In this document: positions 35,392 through 44,990 of the stretch, piece by piece
Layout of the letters: each line of letters starts with the position of its first letter
How positions within the stretch are numbered: position 1 is the first letter of the stretch
Source: Marinobacterium_D sp050908845
GTDB taxonomy: Bacteria > Pseudomonadota > Gammaproteobacteria > Pseudomonadales > Balneatricaceae
Length of the DNA stretch: 64,000 nucleotides
Assembly: GCF_050908845.1 (NCBI RefSeq)
Contig: NZ_CP194171.1
Location: 124,001-188,000 of the forward strand
Reading direction: 5' to 3'
Program-made: the position numbers and the translations under genes
Notes under the pieces: generated by a model
Told to the model about the DNA's origin: nothing
Seen by the model: only the letters and a program-made list of their open reading frames with translations
Database searches by the model: none

Positions 35392-35441
35392 GGCGGATTT
35401 CCACACATCCAAATCAGAAAAACAGGCGGAGAGTCACACAT
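35392..35441 (-). promoter_or_regulatory. paired upstream sites, probable DctD enhancer
   Basis: Two direct repeats of GGCGGA-N4-CACACAT lie at 35392-35408 and 35425-35441, 33 bases apart, which is about three helical turns. They are roughly 136-185 bases upstream of the predicted dctP start site, the usual distance for sigma-54 enhancers. Binding by DctD is inference. Confidence 0.6.
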
Positions 35442-35578
35442 GCCGGGAGCGGCAGGACAGGGATCAAGAAAATGTACATTTATTGCGCCACAACCTACGC
35501 CGTTATTGAATCGGCTACAGAATTTGCGCAACATGCCGAAACGACTTAGTACCCCCTGCATATAGGAAGACCGCTGTA

Positions 35579-37186
35579 GTGAAGAAGGCCCTATCTATAC
35601 AGACCAAGGTGAATCTTTCCCTGGTGATCGTGTTCCTTATCGTCTTTGCCAGCTCCCTTTCGGCAATTCATCGCAGCGAGAGTTCACTGAGCCGAGACGT
35701 GGCGGAATTCACTACCCTGGCCACTGCGGACTCCTATTTCGACAGCATCAATATCCTGATGCTCAGCGGCGCCATGCAGAACCGCAGTGCGCTGCAGCAG
35801 AAAATACTCAGTAACGAATCCCTCACAGAAGCGCGCATCATTCGTGGCGACGCGGTCAGCCAGGTGTACGGCCCGGGTTCCGAAGACGCAGTCATCATGG
35901 ATGAGCTCGATAGCCGCGCCATGAACGGCGAACACGTGGTCGAGGAGTTTGACGACAACCAGGGCCACCGCCTCACCGTGGTCACGCCGATGAAGGCATT
36001 GAGCGAGTACAAAGGCACCAACTGCCTGCTCTGCCACCAGGTTGAAGAGGGTACGGTGCTCGGTGCCGTGCGCGTCACCTACGACTTTGCCAAGGTCGAC
36101 AACGAGATAGGCAAGAACCTGCGTAATATCGCGCTGGTGGAACTGGCACTGTTTATCGCCGGCGTGCTGCTGATCAGCTTTATCATCCGCCGCATAGTGA
36201 TCCGTCCGATCAACGCCTTCGCCAGCACCATGAGCGAAATAGAGAAAAACGCCGACCTGAGCCAGCGCGTCGATATCAACTCCGGTGATGAAGTGGGCCA
36301 GATGGCCAAGGCGTTCAACTCCATGCTCGGCACCTTCCAGTCCAGCATCCAGCATGTCAATGACACGGTGCAGAAGCTGGCCAGCTCCAGCTCCCAGATC
36401 AGCACCATCGCCACCCACGCTATCGATGCCGCCCGCGGTCAGCAGATGCAGACCAGCTCGGTGGCCTCGGCCATGGAGCAGATGGAAGCCGCCACCAAGA
36501 GCGTCGAGGCCAGCGCCGAAAACACCGTATCCGCCTCGGATCTGGCACTGCAGGAGAGCAACGACGGGACCCGCATCACCCAGACCGCTATCGAGTCGAT
36601 CGAAGCGCTGAAGCAGAGCATCGAGCGCGCCACCAGTGTCATCGAAAGGCTCGATTCCCAGAGCGAAAACGTGGGCACCGTGCTGGAGGTGATCCAGAAA
36701 GTGGCCGAGCAGACCAACCTGTTGGCGCTGAACGCCGCCATTGAAGCCGCCCGCGCCGGTGAACAGGGCCGGGGCTTCGCCGTGGTCGCCGACGAGGTGC
36801 GCACTCTGGCCAGCCGCACCCACGCCTCCACCGAGGAGATCAACAAGATCATCAGCGACCTTCAGGTGGATGCCAAGGATGCGGTATCCGTGATGCGTAC
36901 CGCCCTGGACGGCGCAGGCGAAGGCGTGGAGCAGGTCCGCAAAACCGCCAATGCGCTGAGCAACATCGCCGAGGAGGTGCGCGTTATCAACGACATGAAC
37001 CACCAGGTGGCCAGCGCCGTGCGCGAACAGACCCAGATGGCCGCAAGCGTTGAGCAGAGCATCACCGAAATCAACGACGGCGCCGAAAACACCGCCACCC
37101 GTGCCCAGGAACTGGCCAGTGTATCGGACCATTTGAGCGAGCTGTCACAGCAGCTGGAGCAGATGGTCAGCCGCTTCAGGCTTTGA
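35579..37186 (+). CDS. methyl-accepting chemotaxis protein with periplasmic heme-c motif
   Basis: A 535-residue chemoreceptor starting at GTG, preceded by AGGAAG. Order: membrane helix (about 10-30), periplasmic sensor (31-175), second helix (about 178-198), HAMP (200-250), coiled-coil signalling domain with the hairpin tip EQTNLLALNAAIEAARAGEQG. The sensor carries CLLCH (Cys149, Cys152, His153) in YKGTNCLLCHQV, a covalent heme-attachment motif. Heme sensors of this kind respond to redox state or gases in other bacteria. The gene is divergent from dctP. Confidence 0.9.
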   Translation: MKKALSIQTKVNLSLVIVFLIVFASSLSAIHRSESSLSRDVAEFTTLATADSYFDSINILMLSGAMQNRSALQQKILSNESLTEARIIRGDAVSQVYGPGSEDAVIMDELDSRAMNGEHVVEEFDDNQGHRLTVVTPMKALSEYKGTNCLLCHQVEEGTVLGAVRVTYDFAKVDNEIGKNLRNIALVELALFIAGVLLISFIIRRIVIRPINAFASTMSEIEKNADLSQRVDINSGDEVGQMAKAFNSMLGTFQSSIQHVNDTVQKLASSSSQISTIATHAIDAARGQQMQTSSVASAMEQMEAATKSVEASAENTVSASDLALQESNDGTRITQTAIESIEALKQSIERATSVIERLDSQSENVGTVLEVIQKVAEQTNLLALNAAIEAARAGEQGRGFAVVADEVRTLASRTHASTEEINKIISDLQVDAKDAVSVMRTALDGAGEGVEQVRKTANALSNIAEEVRVINDMNHQVASAVREQTQMAASVEQSITEINDGAENTATRAQELASVSDHLSELSQQLEQMVSRFRL

Positions 37187-37207
37187 TTTCCAAGGGATAA
37201 ACAGAGA

Positions 37208-37229
37208 GTGGCGGAGATCCGCCACTTTT
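37208..37229 (+). terminator. terminator of the chemoreceptor gene
   Basis: GTGGCGGA-GA-TCCGCCAC, an eight-pair stem, is followed by four thymines then CATTT, 21 bases after the stop. Confidence 0.8.
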
Positions 37230-37277
37230 CATTTCAGCCGCTGCCAGCGCGATTGGCCGCCGGTGTTTGAAATCATT

Positions 37278-37304
37278 CCCGTGCCAGCTTCAATCGGCAC
37301 GGGG
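37278..37304 (-). repeat. REP-like palindromic element, copy 2
   Basis: CCCGTGCC (37278-37285) pairs with GGCACGGG (37296-37303) across a ten-base loop. Its minus-strand reading aligns with copy 1 at 20685-20716, differing at about three positions plus one indel. Both copies lie between convergent genes, the typical location of REP elements. Confidence 0.6.
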
Positions 37305-37354
37305 TCGGACCTGCTGCGCCAAGCCACCCTTCTGGCATCACGGGGTTACGCACC

Positions 37355-38728
37355 TCACGCCTTGTAGTCTTCCTTTTCCAGGCCGTACTTCTTCATCTTG
37401 TCGTACAGGGTTTTGCGCGGCAGGCCCAGCGCATGCAGGGTGTCCTTGATCGAGCCGCCATGCTTGGACAGCTCGGTATGGATCAGCATCCGCTCGAACC
37501 GCTCCACCTGCTCCGGCAGGGTCAGGCCGTTGCCGTTGGTATCGTCGGTGATCGGCCGGTTATCAAAATCAAAGGTGCAGGATTCGCCCAGCAACACGTA
37601 GCGCTCGGCCAGGTTACGCAGCTCACGCACGTTACCGGGCCAGTCGTGCATCAGCAGGCTGTGCATCCGTTCGGCGGACAGCTCAACCACCTCGCGGCCA
37701 TAAAGCGCCGACGCAACCAGGATAAAGTGCTGAAACAGCAGGGGAATATCATCACGCCGCTCGCGCAGCGGGGGAATATCGATGCGCACCACGTTAAGCC
37801 GGTAGTAGAGGTCTTCACGGAATTTGCCCTCTTCCGCCAGTCTCTTCAGGTCGATCTTGGCCGCGGCGATGACGCGGATATCCAGCGGGATCAGCTGGTT
37901 CGAGCCCAGACGTTCGATCGCCCGTTCTTCCAGTACGCGCAGCAGCTTGATCTGCAGCGACATCGGCATGCTCTCGATCTCGTCGAGAAATAAAGTACCG
38001 CCGTTGGCATGCTCGAACTTGCCGATCCGGCGCGCCTTGGCGCCTGTGAACGCGCCGGCTTCATGCCCGAACAGCTCGCTTTCGATCAGGTTTTCCGGTA
38101 CCGCCCCGCAGTTGATGGCAACAAAATTCTTCGACCGGCGCGGGCTGCGCTCGTGGATATATCGTGCCACCAGGTCCTTACCGGAGCCGGTTTCCGCCAG
38201 GATCAGGATATCCGCCGGCGTTTCCGCCACCGTCCGGCACAACTGGCGCAGGGCGACGATTTTCGGATCCTTGCCGACCATGCGCGGTCCCGCCGCGTTC
38301 TGTATCTCCAGTTCCTGCCGCAGACGCCGGTTCTCCAGGGTGAGCCGCCGCTTGTCCACCGCACGGCGCACGGTGTCGAGCAGAAAATCCGAGGCGAAGG
38401 GCTTTTCGATAAAGTCATACGCCCCTTCACGGATCGCACTGACCGCCATGGAGATATCACCATGACCGGTGATCAGGATCACCGGCAGCTCCGCATCCAC
38501 CGCCTGGATCTGGCGCATCAGTTCCAGACCATCCATGCCGGGCATATTGATATCGGTGACAATCACGCCGGGCCAGTCCGGGTCCAGTTTTTCCAGCACC
38601 CCCTCCGCCGAGGGCAGCGCGTCCACCTCGTAGCCCTCCAGCTCCAGTGTCTGGCCCGCTGCGAGGCGGATATGTTTTTCATCGTCGACCAGCAGGATCG
38701 GTGCGACCGGGCTTTCACCGCTGTTCAT
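37355..38728 (-). CDS. dctD: C4-dicarboxylate response regulator DctD (sigma-54 activator)
   Basis: An NtrC-type activator of 457 residues. Receiver domain (about 8-125) with the phosphoacceptor Asp in VIVTDINMPGMDGLEL and Lys in FIEKPFAS. Central AAA+ domain (about 150-385) with a Walker A of ETGSGKD and the sigma-54 contact loop GAFTGA. C-terminal Fis-type helix-turn-helix (HALGLPRKTLYDKMKKYGL). It overlaps the dctB gene by 14 bases. It should drive the sigma-54 promoter at 35267. Confidence 0.94.
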   Translation of the reverse strand: MNSGESPVAPILLVDDEKHIRLAAGQTLELEGYEVDALPSAEGVLEKLDPDWPGVIVTDINMPGMDGLELMRQIQAVDAELPVILITGHGDISMAVSAIREGAYDFIEKPFASDFLLDTVRRAVDKRRLTLENRRLRQELEIQNAAGPRMVGKDPKIVALRQLCRTVAETPADILILAETGSGKDLVARYIHERSPRRSKNFVAINCGAVPENLIESELFGHEAGAFTGAKARRIGKFEHANGGTLFLDEIESMPMSLQIKLLRVLEERAIERLGSNQLIPLDIRVIAAAKIDLKRLAEEGKFREDLYYRLNVVRIDIPPLRERRDDIPLLFQHFILVASALYGREVVELSAERMHSLLMHDWPGNVRELRNLAERYVLLGESCTFDFDNRPITDDTNGNGLTLPEQVERFERMLIHTELSKHGGSIKDTLHALGLPRKTLYDKMKKYGLEKEDYKA

Positions 38729-41009
38729 CTTTATCCTCTTTCTCGTCTGCCGGGTGTATCGTCAGTTCCGGACGTACACCACGGGGTAGATCGATGGTAA
38801 ATACGGCGCCGCCTTCAGAGTGGTTGGCCACCGTCAGCCGGCCGCCCAGGGTTTCCACGATCCGGTAGGATATGGACAGCCCCAGGCCCAGGCCCTGGCC
38901 CGATTTCTTGGTGGTGAAGAAGGGCTCGAAAACCCGGGACAGGTCGGCCTCGGCGATACCGGGGCCGTAGTCCCGCACCGACAGCAACAGCCGTTTTTCC
39001 CGTGTTTCCACCGCCACGTCGATGCGTTTGACCTCGCTCTGCTCCATCGCCTGCAACGCATTGGCGAGCAGGTTAACCAGCACCTGCTCCAGCCTGAGAA
39101 TATCGCCCAGCACGTAATATTCCGACAGCCGCTGCGGCCAGTGACACACCGCCCCCGCCTTCTCGAAGCGACCGTACATCAGCGACATGGCACCGTCACG
39201 CACAGCCTGCAGGCAGACCAGTTCGGAGCTGTGACTGCTCTTGCGTGCAAACTCCTTGAGCGGGTGAATAATCCGGCTCATGCGCTCGGTGAGGCCACTG
39301 ATCTCCTGCAGGTTGGCATCCACCGTCTCCAGCCGGTCACGGGCCAGGAACGCCCGTGCGTTGTCGGCATAGTTGCGGATCGCCGTCAGCGGCTGGTTGA
39401 GCTCGTGATTGATGCCTGCCGACATCTGCCCGATCACCGCCAGCTTGGCGGTCTGGATCAGCTCGTTCTGGGTCTGGCTATGCAGCTCCATCTCCTCGCG
39501 CAGCTTGGCGTTGGCCCGACTCAGATCCACGGTACGCTCCTGCACCCGGGTTTCCAGCGCTTCCTGGGCAGCCTTGAGCTGACGCTCCTGCTCCTTGCGC
39601 TCGGTCAGGTCATGCAGGGTCACGATAAAATGGCGGCCATCTTCCAGCGCCATGCGGTTGATCGTAACCTCCAGCGGCACCTCGCCACTGTCGCCTCTGA
39701 GCCCGGTGACCTCGGCATTCATCAGCTCCGCCCCTTCACCGAGAATATGGCGCCAGCACAGGGCCCGGTCCGGTTGCGCCAGCAGTTGACTGAAATACTG
39801 GCCGCGCACCTGCTCCAGTGATTGCCCGAACAGTGTTTCCGCCGTGGGGTTGATCGATTCAATCACGCCGCTGGCATCCAGCACCACCAGCCCGGCGTGG
39901 GTGTTATCGATAATGGCGCGAACGCGGGCTTCGTTCTCCTCCAGCGCCAGCATTTCACGCTGCTGAAACCGGGCCCGTTCGCGGACAATACGCCGCCGCG
40001 CCAGCAGGAACAGGATCAACAGCGCCAGCGCCGCAATACTGAAACCGACCAGCAGCACCGCCCCCCACATCGCCTCTCCCACCGGGGAGAGGCTGGCCAG
40101 TACCGAAACATACAAGCCGCTGTCCGGCACCTGTTTGCGCAACAGCAGGAATTGCCGGGGATCGACGCCGTCCAGTGCCTGATTGCGAATTTCCCGCCCG
40201 TCCAGCAGGGTGATCAGCTCTCCGCCGCCGGTGAGCGGCTCACGTTTGACCACATCCAGCGCAGACAGCTCGTAATCACCGTAGCGACGGCTATCAACGA
40301 TACGCCGCAGATCGGAGGATGAGAGCTCACGCAGCGAACGGAACTTCCAGTCCGGGCGGGTGGATATGAAAATAATGCCGTCGGAATCGGTCACCAGCAG
40401 GTCGATTCGCGGGTTGCTCCAGTGCCGCTCCACATCGTGCAGATCGACCTTCACCACCACGGCACCAACCACTTCTCCGTCCATTTTCAGCGGGCTGGAG
40501 AAATAGTAGCCGCGTCGATTGGAGGTGGTACCGAGCGCGAAGTAACGCCCCTCGCGGCCCGCCATCGCATCACGGAAATAGGGCCGGAAACTGAAGTTGC
40601 GGCCGATAAAGGTGTCTTCCTTGTGCCAGTTGCTGGCCGCCACGGTCAGCCCGTTGGCATCCATCAGATAGGTATCGGTGGTACCCATAATCTCGTTAAC
40701 CTGTTCCAGGTAACGGTTGGCCCGATCGATCGCCGGGGCGCCGGACTCCGCCACTACCGCCGAGCGCAGGTCCGAGTGGGTTGAAAGCAGGTGGGGAATA
40801 TCTTTGTAGCGATTGAGCTTTTGCTGCAGACTGATGATGTAGCGATCAAGGTGGGATTCGGCATTCAGCTGCAGATCTTCCAGTGCCTGTTGTCGACTGA
40901 GGACACCGGTTTCAAGCAGCAAAAGTGCGAACAGGGTTAGCAACAGCACCAGAATTGCAGGCCTGTAGGCCTTCTGCGAGCTGACAGGCGGGCTGTTTTC
41001 TTCCGCCAT
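38715..41009 (-). CDS. dctB: C4-dicarboxylate sensor histidine kinase DctB
   Basis: A 764-residue membrane kinase. First membrane helix about 18-38, a periplasmic double-Cache sensor (40-310) with the DctB-type strands YLMDANGLTVAASNW and GRNFSFRPYF-DAM, second helix about 312-340. Then a PAS domain (365-475), coiled coil (480-530), HisKA with His in SAGINHELNQPLTAIRNYAD, and an ATPase domain with DYGPGIAEADL and GQGLGLGLSIS. The extra PAS makes it longer than many DctB proteins. Co-transcribed with dctD. Confidence 0.93.
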   Translation of the reverse strand: MAEENSPPVSSQKAYRPAILVLLLTLFALLLLETGVLSRQQALEDLQLNAESHLDRYIISLQQKLNRYKDIPHLLSTHSDLRSAVVAESGAPAIDRANRYLEQVNEIMGTTDTYLMDANGLTVAASNWHKEDTFIGRNFSFRPYFRDAMAGREGRYFALGTTSNRRGYYFSSPLKMDGEVVGAVVVKVDLHDVERHWSNPRIDLLVTDSDGIIFISTRPDWKFRSLRELSSSDLRRIVDSRRYGDYELSALDVVKREPLTGGGELITLLDGREIRNQALDGVDPRQFLLLRKQVPDSGLYVSVLASLSPVGEAMWGAVLLVGFSIAALALLILFLLARRRIVRERARFQQREMLALEENEARVRAIIDNTHAGLVVLDASGVIESINPTAETLFGQSLEQVRGQYFSQLLAQPDRALCWRHILGEGAELMNAEVTGLRGDSGEVPLEVTINRMALEDGRHFIVTLHDLTERKEQERQLKAAQEALETRVQERTVDLSRANAKLREEMELHSQTQNELIQTAKLAVIGQMSAGINHELNQPLTAIRNYADNARAFLARDRLETVDANLQEISGLTERMSRIIHPLKEFARKSSHSSELVCLQAVRDGAMSLMYGRFEKAGAVCHWPQRLSEYYVLGDILRLEQVLVNLLANALQAMEQSEVKRIDVAVETREKRLLLSVRDYGPGIAEADLSRVFEPFFTTKKSGQGLGLGLSISYRIVETLGGRLTVANHSEGGAVFTIDLPRGVRPELTIHPADEKEDKDEQR

Positions 41010-41125
41010 TTTAGGGCCTTGCCTCCATCTTGACGTCCGTCATGACTTGAAATTGTAGTGTCTGAATCTTACTTTAGTCGCGCTCCGCCGAACAGGCGTC
41101 CCTCACCGCTAGCAGAGACCTTCCG

Positions 41126-42562
41126 ATGCTGAAACGTACCAAGATCGTTGCCACCCTGGGCCCTTCCACCGACCAACCCGGTGTACTCGAACAGCTGATT
41201 CAGAGCGGCGTAAACACCGTTCGCCTCAACTTTTCACACGGCAGCGCCGACGATCACCGTCAGCGCGTGATGGCGGTGCGCGAAGCCTGTCGCAAGCTGG
41301 GCGCCTCCGTCGCCACCCTCGGCGACCTGCAGGGACCCAAGATCCGTATCGCCCGTTTCGCAAACGGCCCGATCGAGTTGAGTGTCGGCGATCAGTTCAC
41401 GCTCGACGCGGCGCTGGAGACCAACGCCGGCGATCAGCAGGCGGTCGGTATCGACTACAAGGAACTGCCCCAGGACTGTAAACAGGGCGATATCCTGCTG
41501 CTCGACGACGGCCGCGTTCAACTGCGGGTCACCGACATCAACGGCAGCCGTATCCACACCGAGGTCACCATCGGCGGCAAGCTCTCCAACAACAAGGGCA
41601 TCAACCGCCAGGGCGGCGGCCTCTCCGCCGCGGCGCTGACCGACAAGGACAAGGCCGACATCAAGGTGGTGGCCGAACTGGACCTGGATTACGTCGCGGT
41701 CTCCTTCCCCCGCTCCGGCGATGACCTGCGCGAAGCCCGTCAGCTACTCGATGCCGCCGGCAGCCGCGCCGAAATCATCGCCAAGGTGGAGCGTGCCGAA
41801 ACCGTCGCTACCCAGGAAGCGCTGGACGAAATCATCCTCGCCTGCGACGGCGTCATGGTAGCCCGTGGCGACCTGGGCGTGGAGATTGGTGATGCCGAGC
41901 TGATCGGTGTGCAGAAACACATTATCCGCCGCGGTCGTGAGCTGAACCGTGTCGTGATCACCGCCACCCAGATGATGGAAACCATGATCACGGCGCCGAT
42001 GCCGACCCGCGCCGAGGTGTTCGACGTGGCCAACGCTATCCTCGACGGTACCGACGCGGTGATGCTGTCGGCGGAAACCGCCGCCGGTCAGTACCCGGTG
42101 GAAGTGGTACAGGCGATGACCCGCATCTGCCAGGGCGCCGAGCAGCACCAGCTCTCGCGTACGGCTCCCACCGAGCCGGAGTACCCCTGTAACAGCAGTG
42201 ACGAGGCGATCGCCCGCTCGGCGATGTACACCGCCAACAGCCTGCCGACGATCAAGGCGATCATCTGCCTGACCGAGTCCGGCTCCACGCCGCTGTGGAT
42301 GTCCCGTATCCGCTCCGGCCTGCCGATCTATGCGCTGACCCGCAACGAGCAGACCATGCGTCGCGTGGCTCTCTATCGCGGCGTCGAAGCGATGTTCTTC
42401 GATGCCACCCAGGTCAGTGAAGACAAGCTCAACGAAGAGCTGCTCGCCGGTCTCGTCGCAGCCGGCAAGATCGCCAGTGGCGATACCGTGCTGCTGACCC
42501 GTGGCCAGAAGCTCGGCGTTCACGGCGGCACCAACTCCATGCAGATCATCCAGGTGCCCTGA
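41126..42562 (+). CDS. pyk: pyruvate kinase
   Basis: Transfers phosphate from phosphoenolpyruvate to ADP. The 478-residue enzyme starts with KRTKIVATLGPST, has the substrate loop NTVRLNFSHGSADDH and the active-site signature IIAKVERAETV near 215 with the catalytic Lys-Val-Glu. MVARGDLGVEIG and ATQMMETMI follow. The C-terminal allosteric domain ends LGVHGGTNSMQIIQV. Sequence looks like the PykA (AMP-activated) group, though this is not certain by eye. Confidence 0.96.
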   Translation: MLKRTKIVATLGPSTDQPGVLEQLIQSGVNTVRLNFSHGSADDHRQRVMAVREACRKLGASVATLGDLQGPKIRIARFANGPIELSVGDQFTLDAALETNAGDQQAVGIDYKELPQDCKQGDILLLDDGRVQLRVTDINGSRIHTEVTIGGKLSNNKGINRQGGGLSAAALTDKDKADIKVVAELDLDYVAVSFPRSGDDLREARQLLDAAGSRAEIIAKVERAETVATQEALDEIILACDGVMVARGDLGVEIGDAELIGVQKHIIRRGRELNRVVITATQMMETMITAPMPTRAEVFDVANAILDGTDAVMLSAETAAGQYPVEVVQAMTRICQGAEQHQLSRTAPTEPEYPCNSSDEAIARSAMYTANSLPTIKAIICLTESGSTPLWMSRIRSGLPIYALTRNEQTMRRVALYRGVEAMFFDATQVSEDKLNEELLAGLVAAGKIASGDTVLLTRGQKLGVHGGTNSMQIIQVP

Positions 42563-42586
42563 GCACCGCTGTAGCGCTATCCACCC

Positions 42587-42610
42587 AGCCCCCGGTCCAC
42601 GGGGGCTTTT
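42587..42610 (+). terminator. terminator of pyk
   Basis: AGCCCCCG-GTCCA-CGGGGGCT is an eight-pair stem ending in four thymines, 24 bases after the stop codon and 41 before tex. Confidence 0.85.
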
Positions 42611-42650
42611 CTCCACCCCGAGCAACTCGCCATTCACCCCGGATACCCCC

Positions 42651-44912
42651 ATGCAGATAGAACAGAGACTCGCCTCCGACCTCGGCATCAAGCCGGGACA
42701 GGTAAGCGCCACCATCGCGCTGCTGGACGAAGGTGCCAGCGTCCCCTTTATCGCCCGTTACCGTAAAGAGGCCACCGGCGCCCTCGACGATACCCAGCTG
42801 CGCGACCTGCATCAGCGCCTCGGGCAGTTGCGCGAACTGGAGAGCCGGCGCGAGACGATCCTGCGCCAGCTCGGGGACAACGGTCAGCTCAGCGACAAGC
42901 TGAAAGCCGAGCTGCTGGCAGCGGATAACCGCGCGCGACTGGAAGACCTCTACGCCCCCTACCGCCCCAAACGCCGCAACAAGGCGCAGGAAGCCCGTGA
43001 AGCGGGCCTGGGGCCACTGGCCGACAACCTGCTGCAAAACCCGTCTCAGGGCCCTGTGAGCGCGGCCAGCGGCTTTATCCAGCCGGACCGGGGCATCAAC
43101 GACACTGACAGCGCGCTGGAAGGCGCCCGCTATATTCTCATCGAGCAGCTGGCGGAAGCCGCCGACCTGGTCGAGTCACTGCGCAGGACGCTGTGGCAGC
43201 AGGGACAGCTGACCAGCCGCGCCGCACGTGGCAAGGCGGACCCGGACAGCAAGTTCCGCGACTATTTCGAGTATGGCGAAGCGATCGCGCGTATCCCGTC
43301 CCACCGTGCCCTGGCGCTGTTCCGGGGCGAGCAAGAGGGCGTACTGAAATACAAGCTGGAGCTGCCGGAGGGACGCGAACAGCTCGGCATCGAGCAGATC
43401 CAGCGCCACTGGCAGCTGCGCAGCGCCTCGCTCTCCGAGTGGATGCAGCGCACCCTGGAGCAGTGCTGGAGCAAAAAGCTGCTGCCGCAGTTGGAAACCG
43501 AACTGGTGAAGCGGCTGCGCGAACAGTCGGAAGATGCCGCCATCGAGGTGTTCGCCCGCAACCTGAATGACCTGCTGATGGCACCGCCGGCCGGCTCCCG
43601 GGTCACCCTGGGACTGGATCCGGGGCTGCGTACCGGCGTCAAGGTGGCGGTTGTCGATGCCACCGGTCGTTTTCTCGATCACACCACCATCTATCCCCAT
43701 GTGCCGAAAAAGCAGTGGGACCAGTCGCTGGCAACCCTGGCCAAGCTGTGTAAAAAGCATGGCGTGGAGCTGATCGCCATCGGCAACGGCACCGCTTCCC
43801 GGGAGACCGAGCAGCTGGCCCGGGAACTGGCGCAACGGGAAGCAGGCCTTAGCCTGCAGCCGGTGGTGGTCAGCGAGGCCGGCGCTTCCGTTTACTCCGC
43901 CTCGGAACTGGCGGCAAAGGAGTTTCCGGATCTGGATGTCAGCATCCGCGGCGCCGTCTCCATCGCCCGCCGCCTGCAGGATCCGCTGGCGGAGCTGGTC
44001 AAAATCGACCCCCGCTCCATTGGCGTCGGTCAGTATCAGCACGATGTCAACCAGCAGAAACTCTCGGCCGCCCTGGATGCGGTGGTGGAAACCTGCGTCA
44101 ACCACGTCGGTGTGGATCTCAACACCGCCTCCAGCGCACTGCTGCGCCATGTTTCGGGTCTCAACGCCGCCCTGGCCGACAACATTGTCGCCTGGCGCGA
44201 CGAACAGGGTGCCTTCAGCAATCGTCGCCAGCTGCTCAAGGTCCAGCGCCTGGGTCCCAAGGCGTTCGAGCTCAGCGCCGGCTTCCTGCGTATCCGCAAC
44301 GGTGATGAGCCGCTGGATAACTCCGCGGTTCATCCGGAGTCCTATCCGCTGGTCGCCGCCATCGCCGAGGCCGCCGGTCTGAGCCAGCAAAAGCTGCTCG
44401 CCTCGCCGGAGGCGCTGAAGACTCTGGACCCCTCCCGTTTTGTCAGTGACGGCTTTGGCAGCTATACCGTAAACGATGTGTTCCGCGAACTGGAAAAGCC
44501 GGGACGCGACCCGCGACCGGAGTTTCGCTCGGTGGAGTTCCGCGAGGGGGTGGAAACCCTCGCCGATCTGAGCCCGGGCATGACACTCGAAGGTGTGGTC
44601 ACCAACGTCACCAATTTCGGTGCCTTTGTGGATATCGGTGTACACCAGGATGGCCTGGTCCACATCTCCGAGCTGGCGGATCGTTTCGTCAGCGACCCGC
44701 ATGAGGTGGTGGCCAGCGGCCAGATCGTCCAGGTGCGGGTGCTGGAGGTGGACGAGCGGCGCAAAAGGATCGGACTGAGCATGAAAACGCAGCGTCCGAC
44801 AACCGACCCGGCTCCGGCTAAGGCGAAACCGAAAAAGGCGGCCTCCCACACGCCAAGGGAAGGCAGCCTGGGGGCGCAGTTACGTGCCGCAGGTATCAAA
44901 CAAAGACGCTAG
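42651..44912 (+). CDS. tex: Tex family RNA-binding transcription accessory protein
   Basis: A 753-residue protein with the complete Tex layout: N-terminal helix-turn-helix segment (SVPFIARYRKEATGALDD), YqgF-like RNase H fold (about 325-430, LGLDPGLRTGVKVAVVD), helix-hairpin-helix pair (about 490-560, GVDLNTASSALLRHVSGL) and a C-terminal S1 domain (about 645-715, GVVTNVTNFGAFVDIGV). I start at the ATG at 42651 (MQIEQRLASDLGIKPGQV). Tex affects toxin or virulence gene expression in other species; its molecular action is still unclear. Confidence 0.96.
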   Translation: MQIEQRLASDLGIKPGQVSATIALLDEGASVPFIARYRKEATGALDDTQLRDLHQRLGQLRELESRRETILRQLGDNGQLSDKLKAELLAADNRARLEDLYAPYRPKRRNKAQEAREAGLGPLADNLLQNPSQGPVSAASGFIQPDRGINDTDSALEGARYILIEQLAEAADLVESLRRTLWQQGQLTSRAARGKADPDSKFRDYFEYGEAIARIPSHRALALFRGEQEGVLKYKLELPEGREQLGIEQIQRHWQLRSASLSEWMQRTLEQCWSKKLLPQLETELVKRLREQSEDAAIEVFARNLNDLLMAPPAGSRVTLGLDPGLRTGVKVAVVDATGRFLDHTTIYPHVPKKQWDQSLATLAKLCKKHGVELIAIGNGTASRETEQLARELAQREAGLSLQPVVVSEAGASVYSASELAAKEFPDLDVSIRGAVSIARRLQDPLAELVKIDPRSIGVGQYQHDVNQQKLSAALDAVVETCVNHVGVDLNTASSALLRHVSGLNAALADNIVAWRDEQGAFSNRRQLLKVQRLGPKAFELSAGFLRIRNGDEPLDNSAVHPESYPLVAAIAEAAGLSQQKLLASPEALKTLDPSRFVSDGFGSYTVNDVFRELEKPGRDPRPEFRSVEFREGVETLADLSPGMTLEGVVTNVTNFGAFVDIGVHQDGLVHISELADRFVSDPHEVVASGQIVQVRVLEVDERRKRIGLSMKTQRPTTDPAPAKAKPKKAASHTPREGSLGAQLRAAGIKQRR

Positions 44913-44941
44913 TGAGCATGGCTCACAGGTACACTGCGCCT

Positions 44942-44947
44942 GTATAA
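44942..44947 (+). promoter_or_regulatory. -10 element of gshA
   Basis: A perfect TATAAT, 43 bases before the gshA start, downstream of the tex stop. The -35 region is weak, so an activator or only moderate strength may apply. Confidence 0.5.
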
Positions 44948-44990
44948 TGCGGCGTTTTACTTCACTTTCGGCAACACAGGAATCCGCGCG

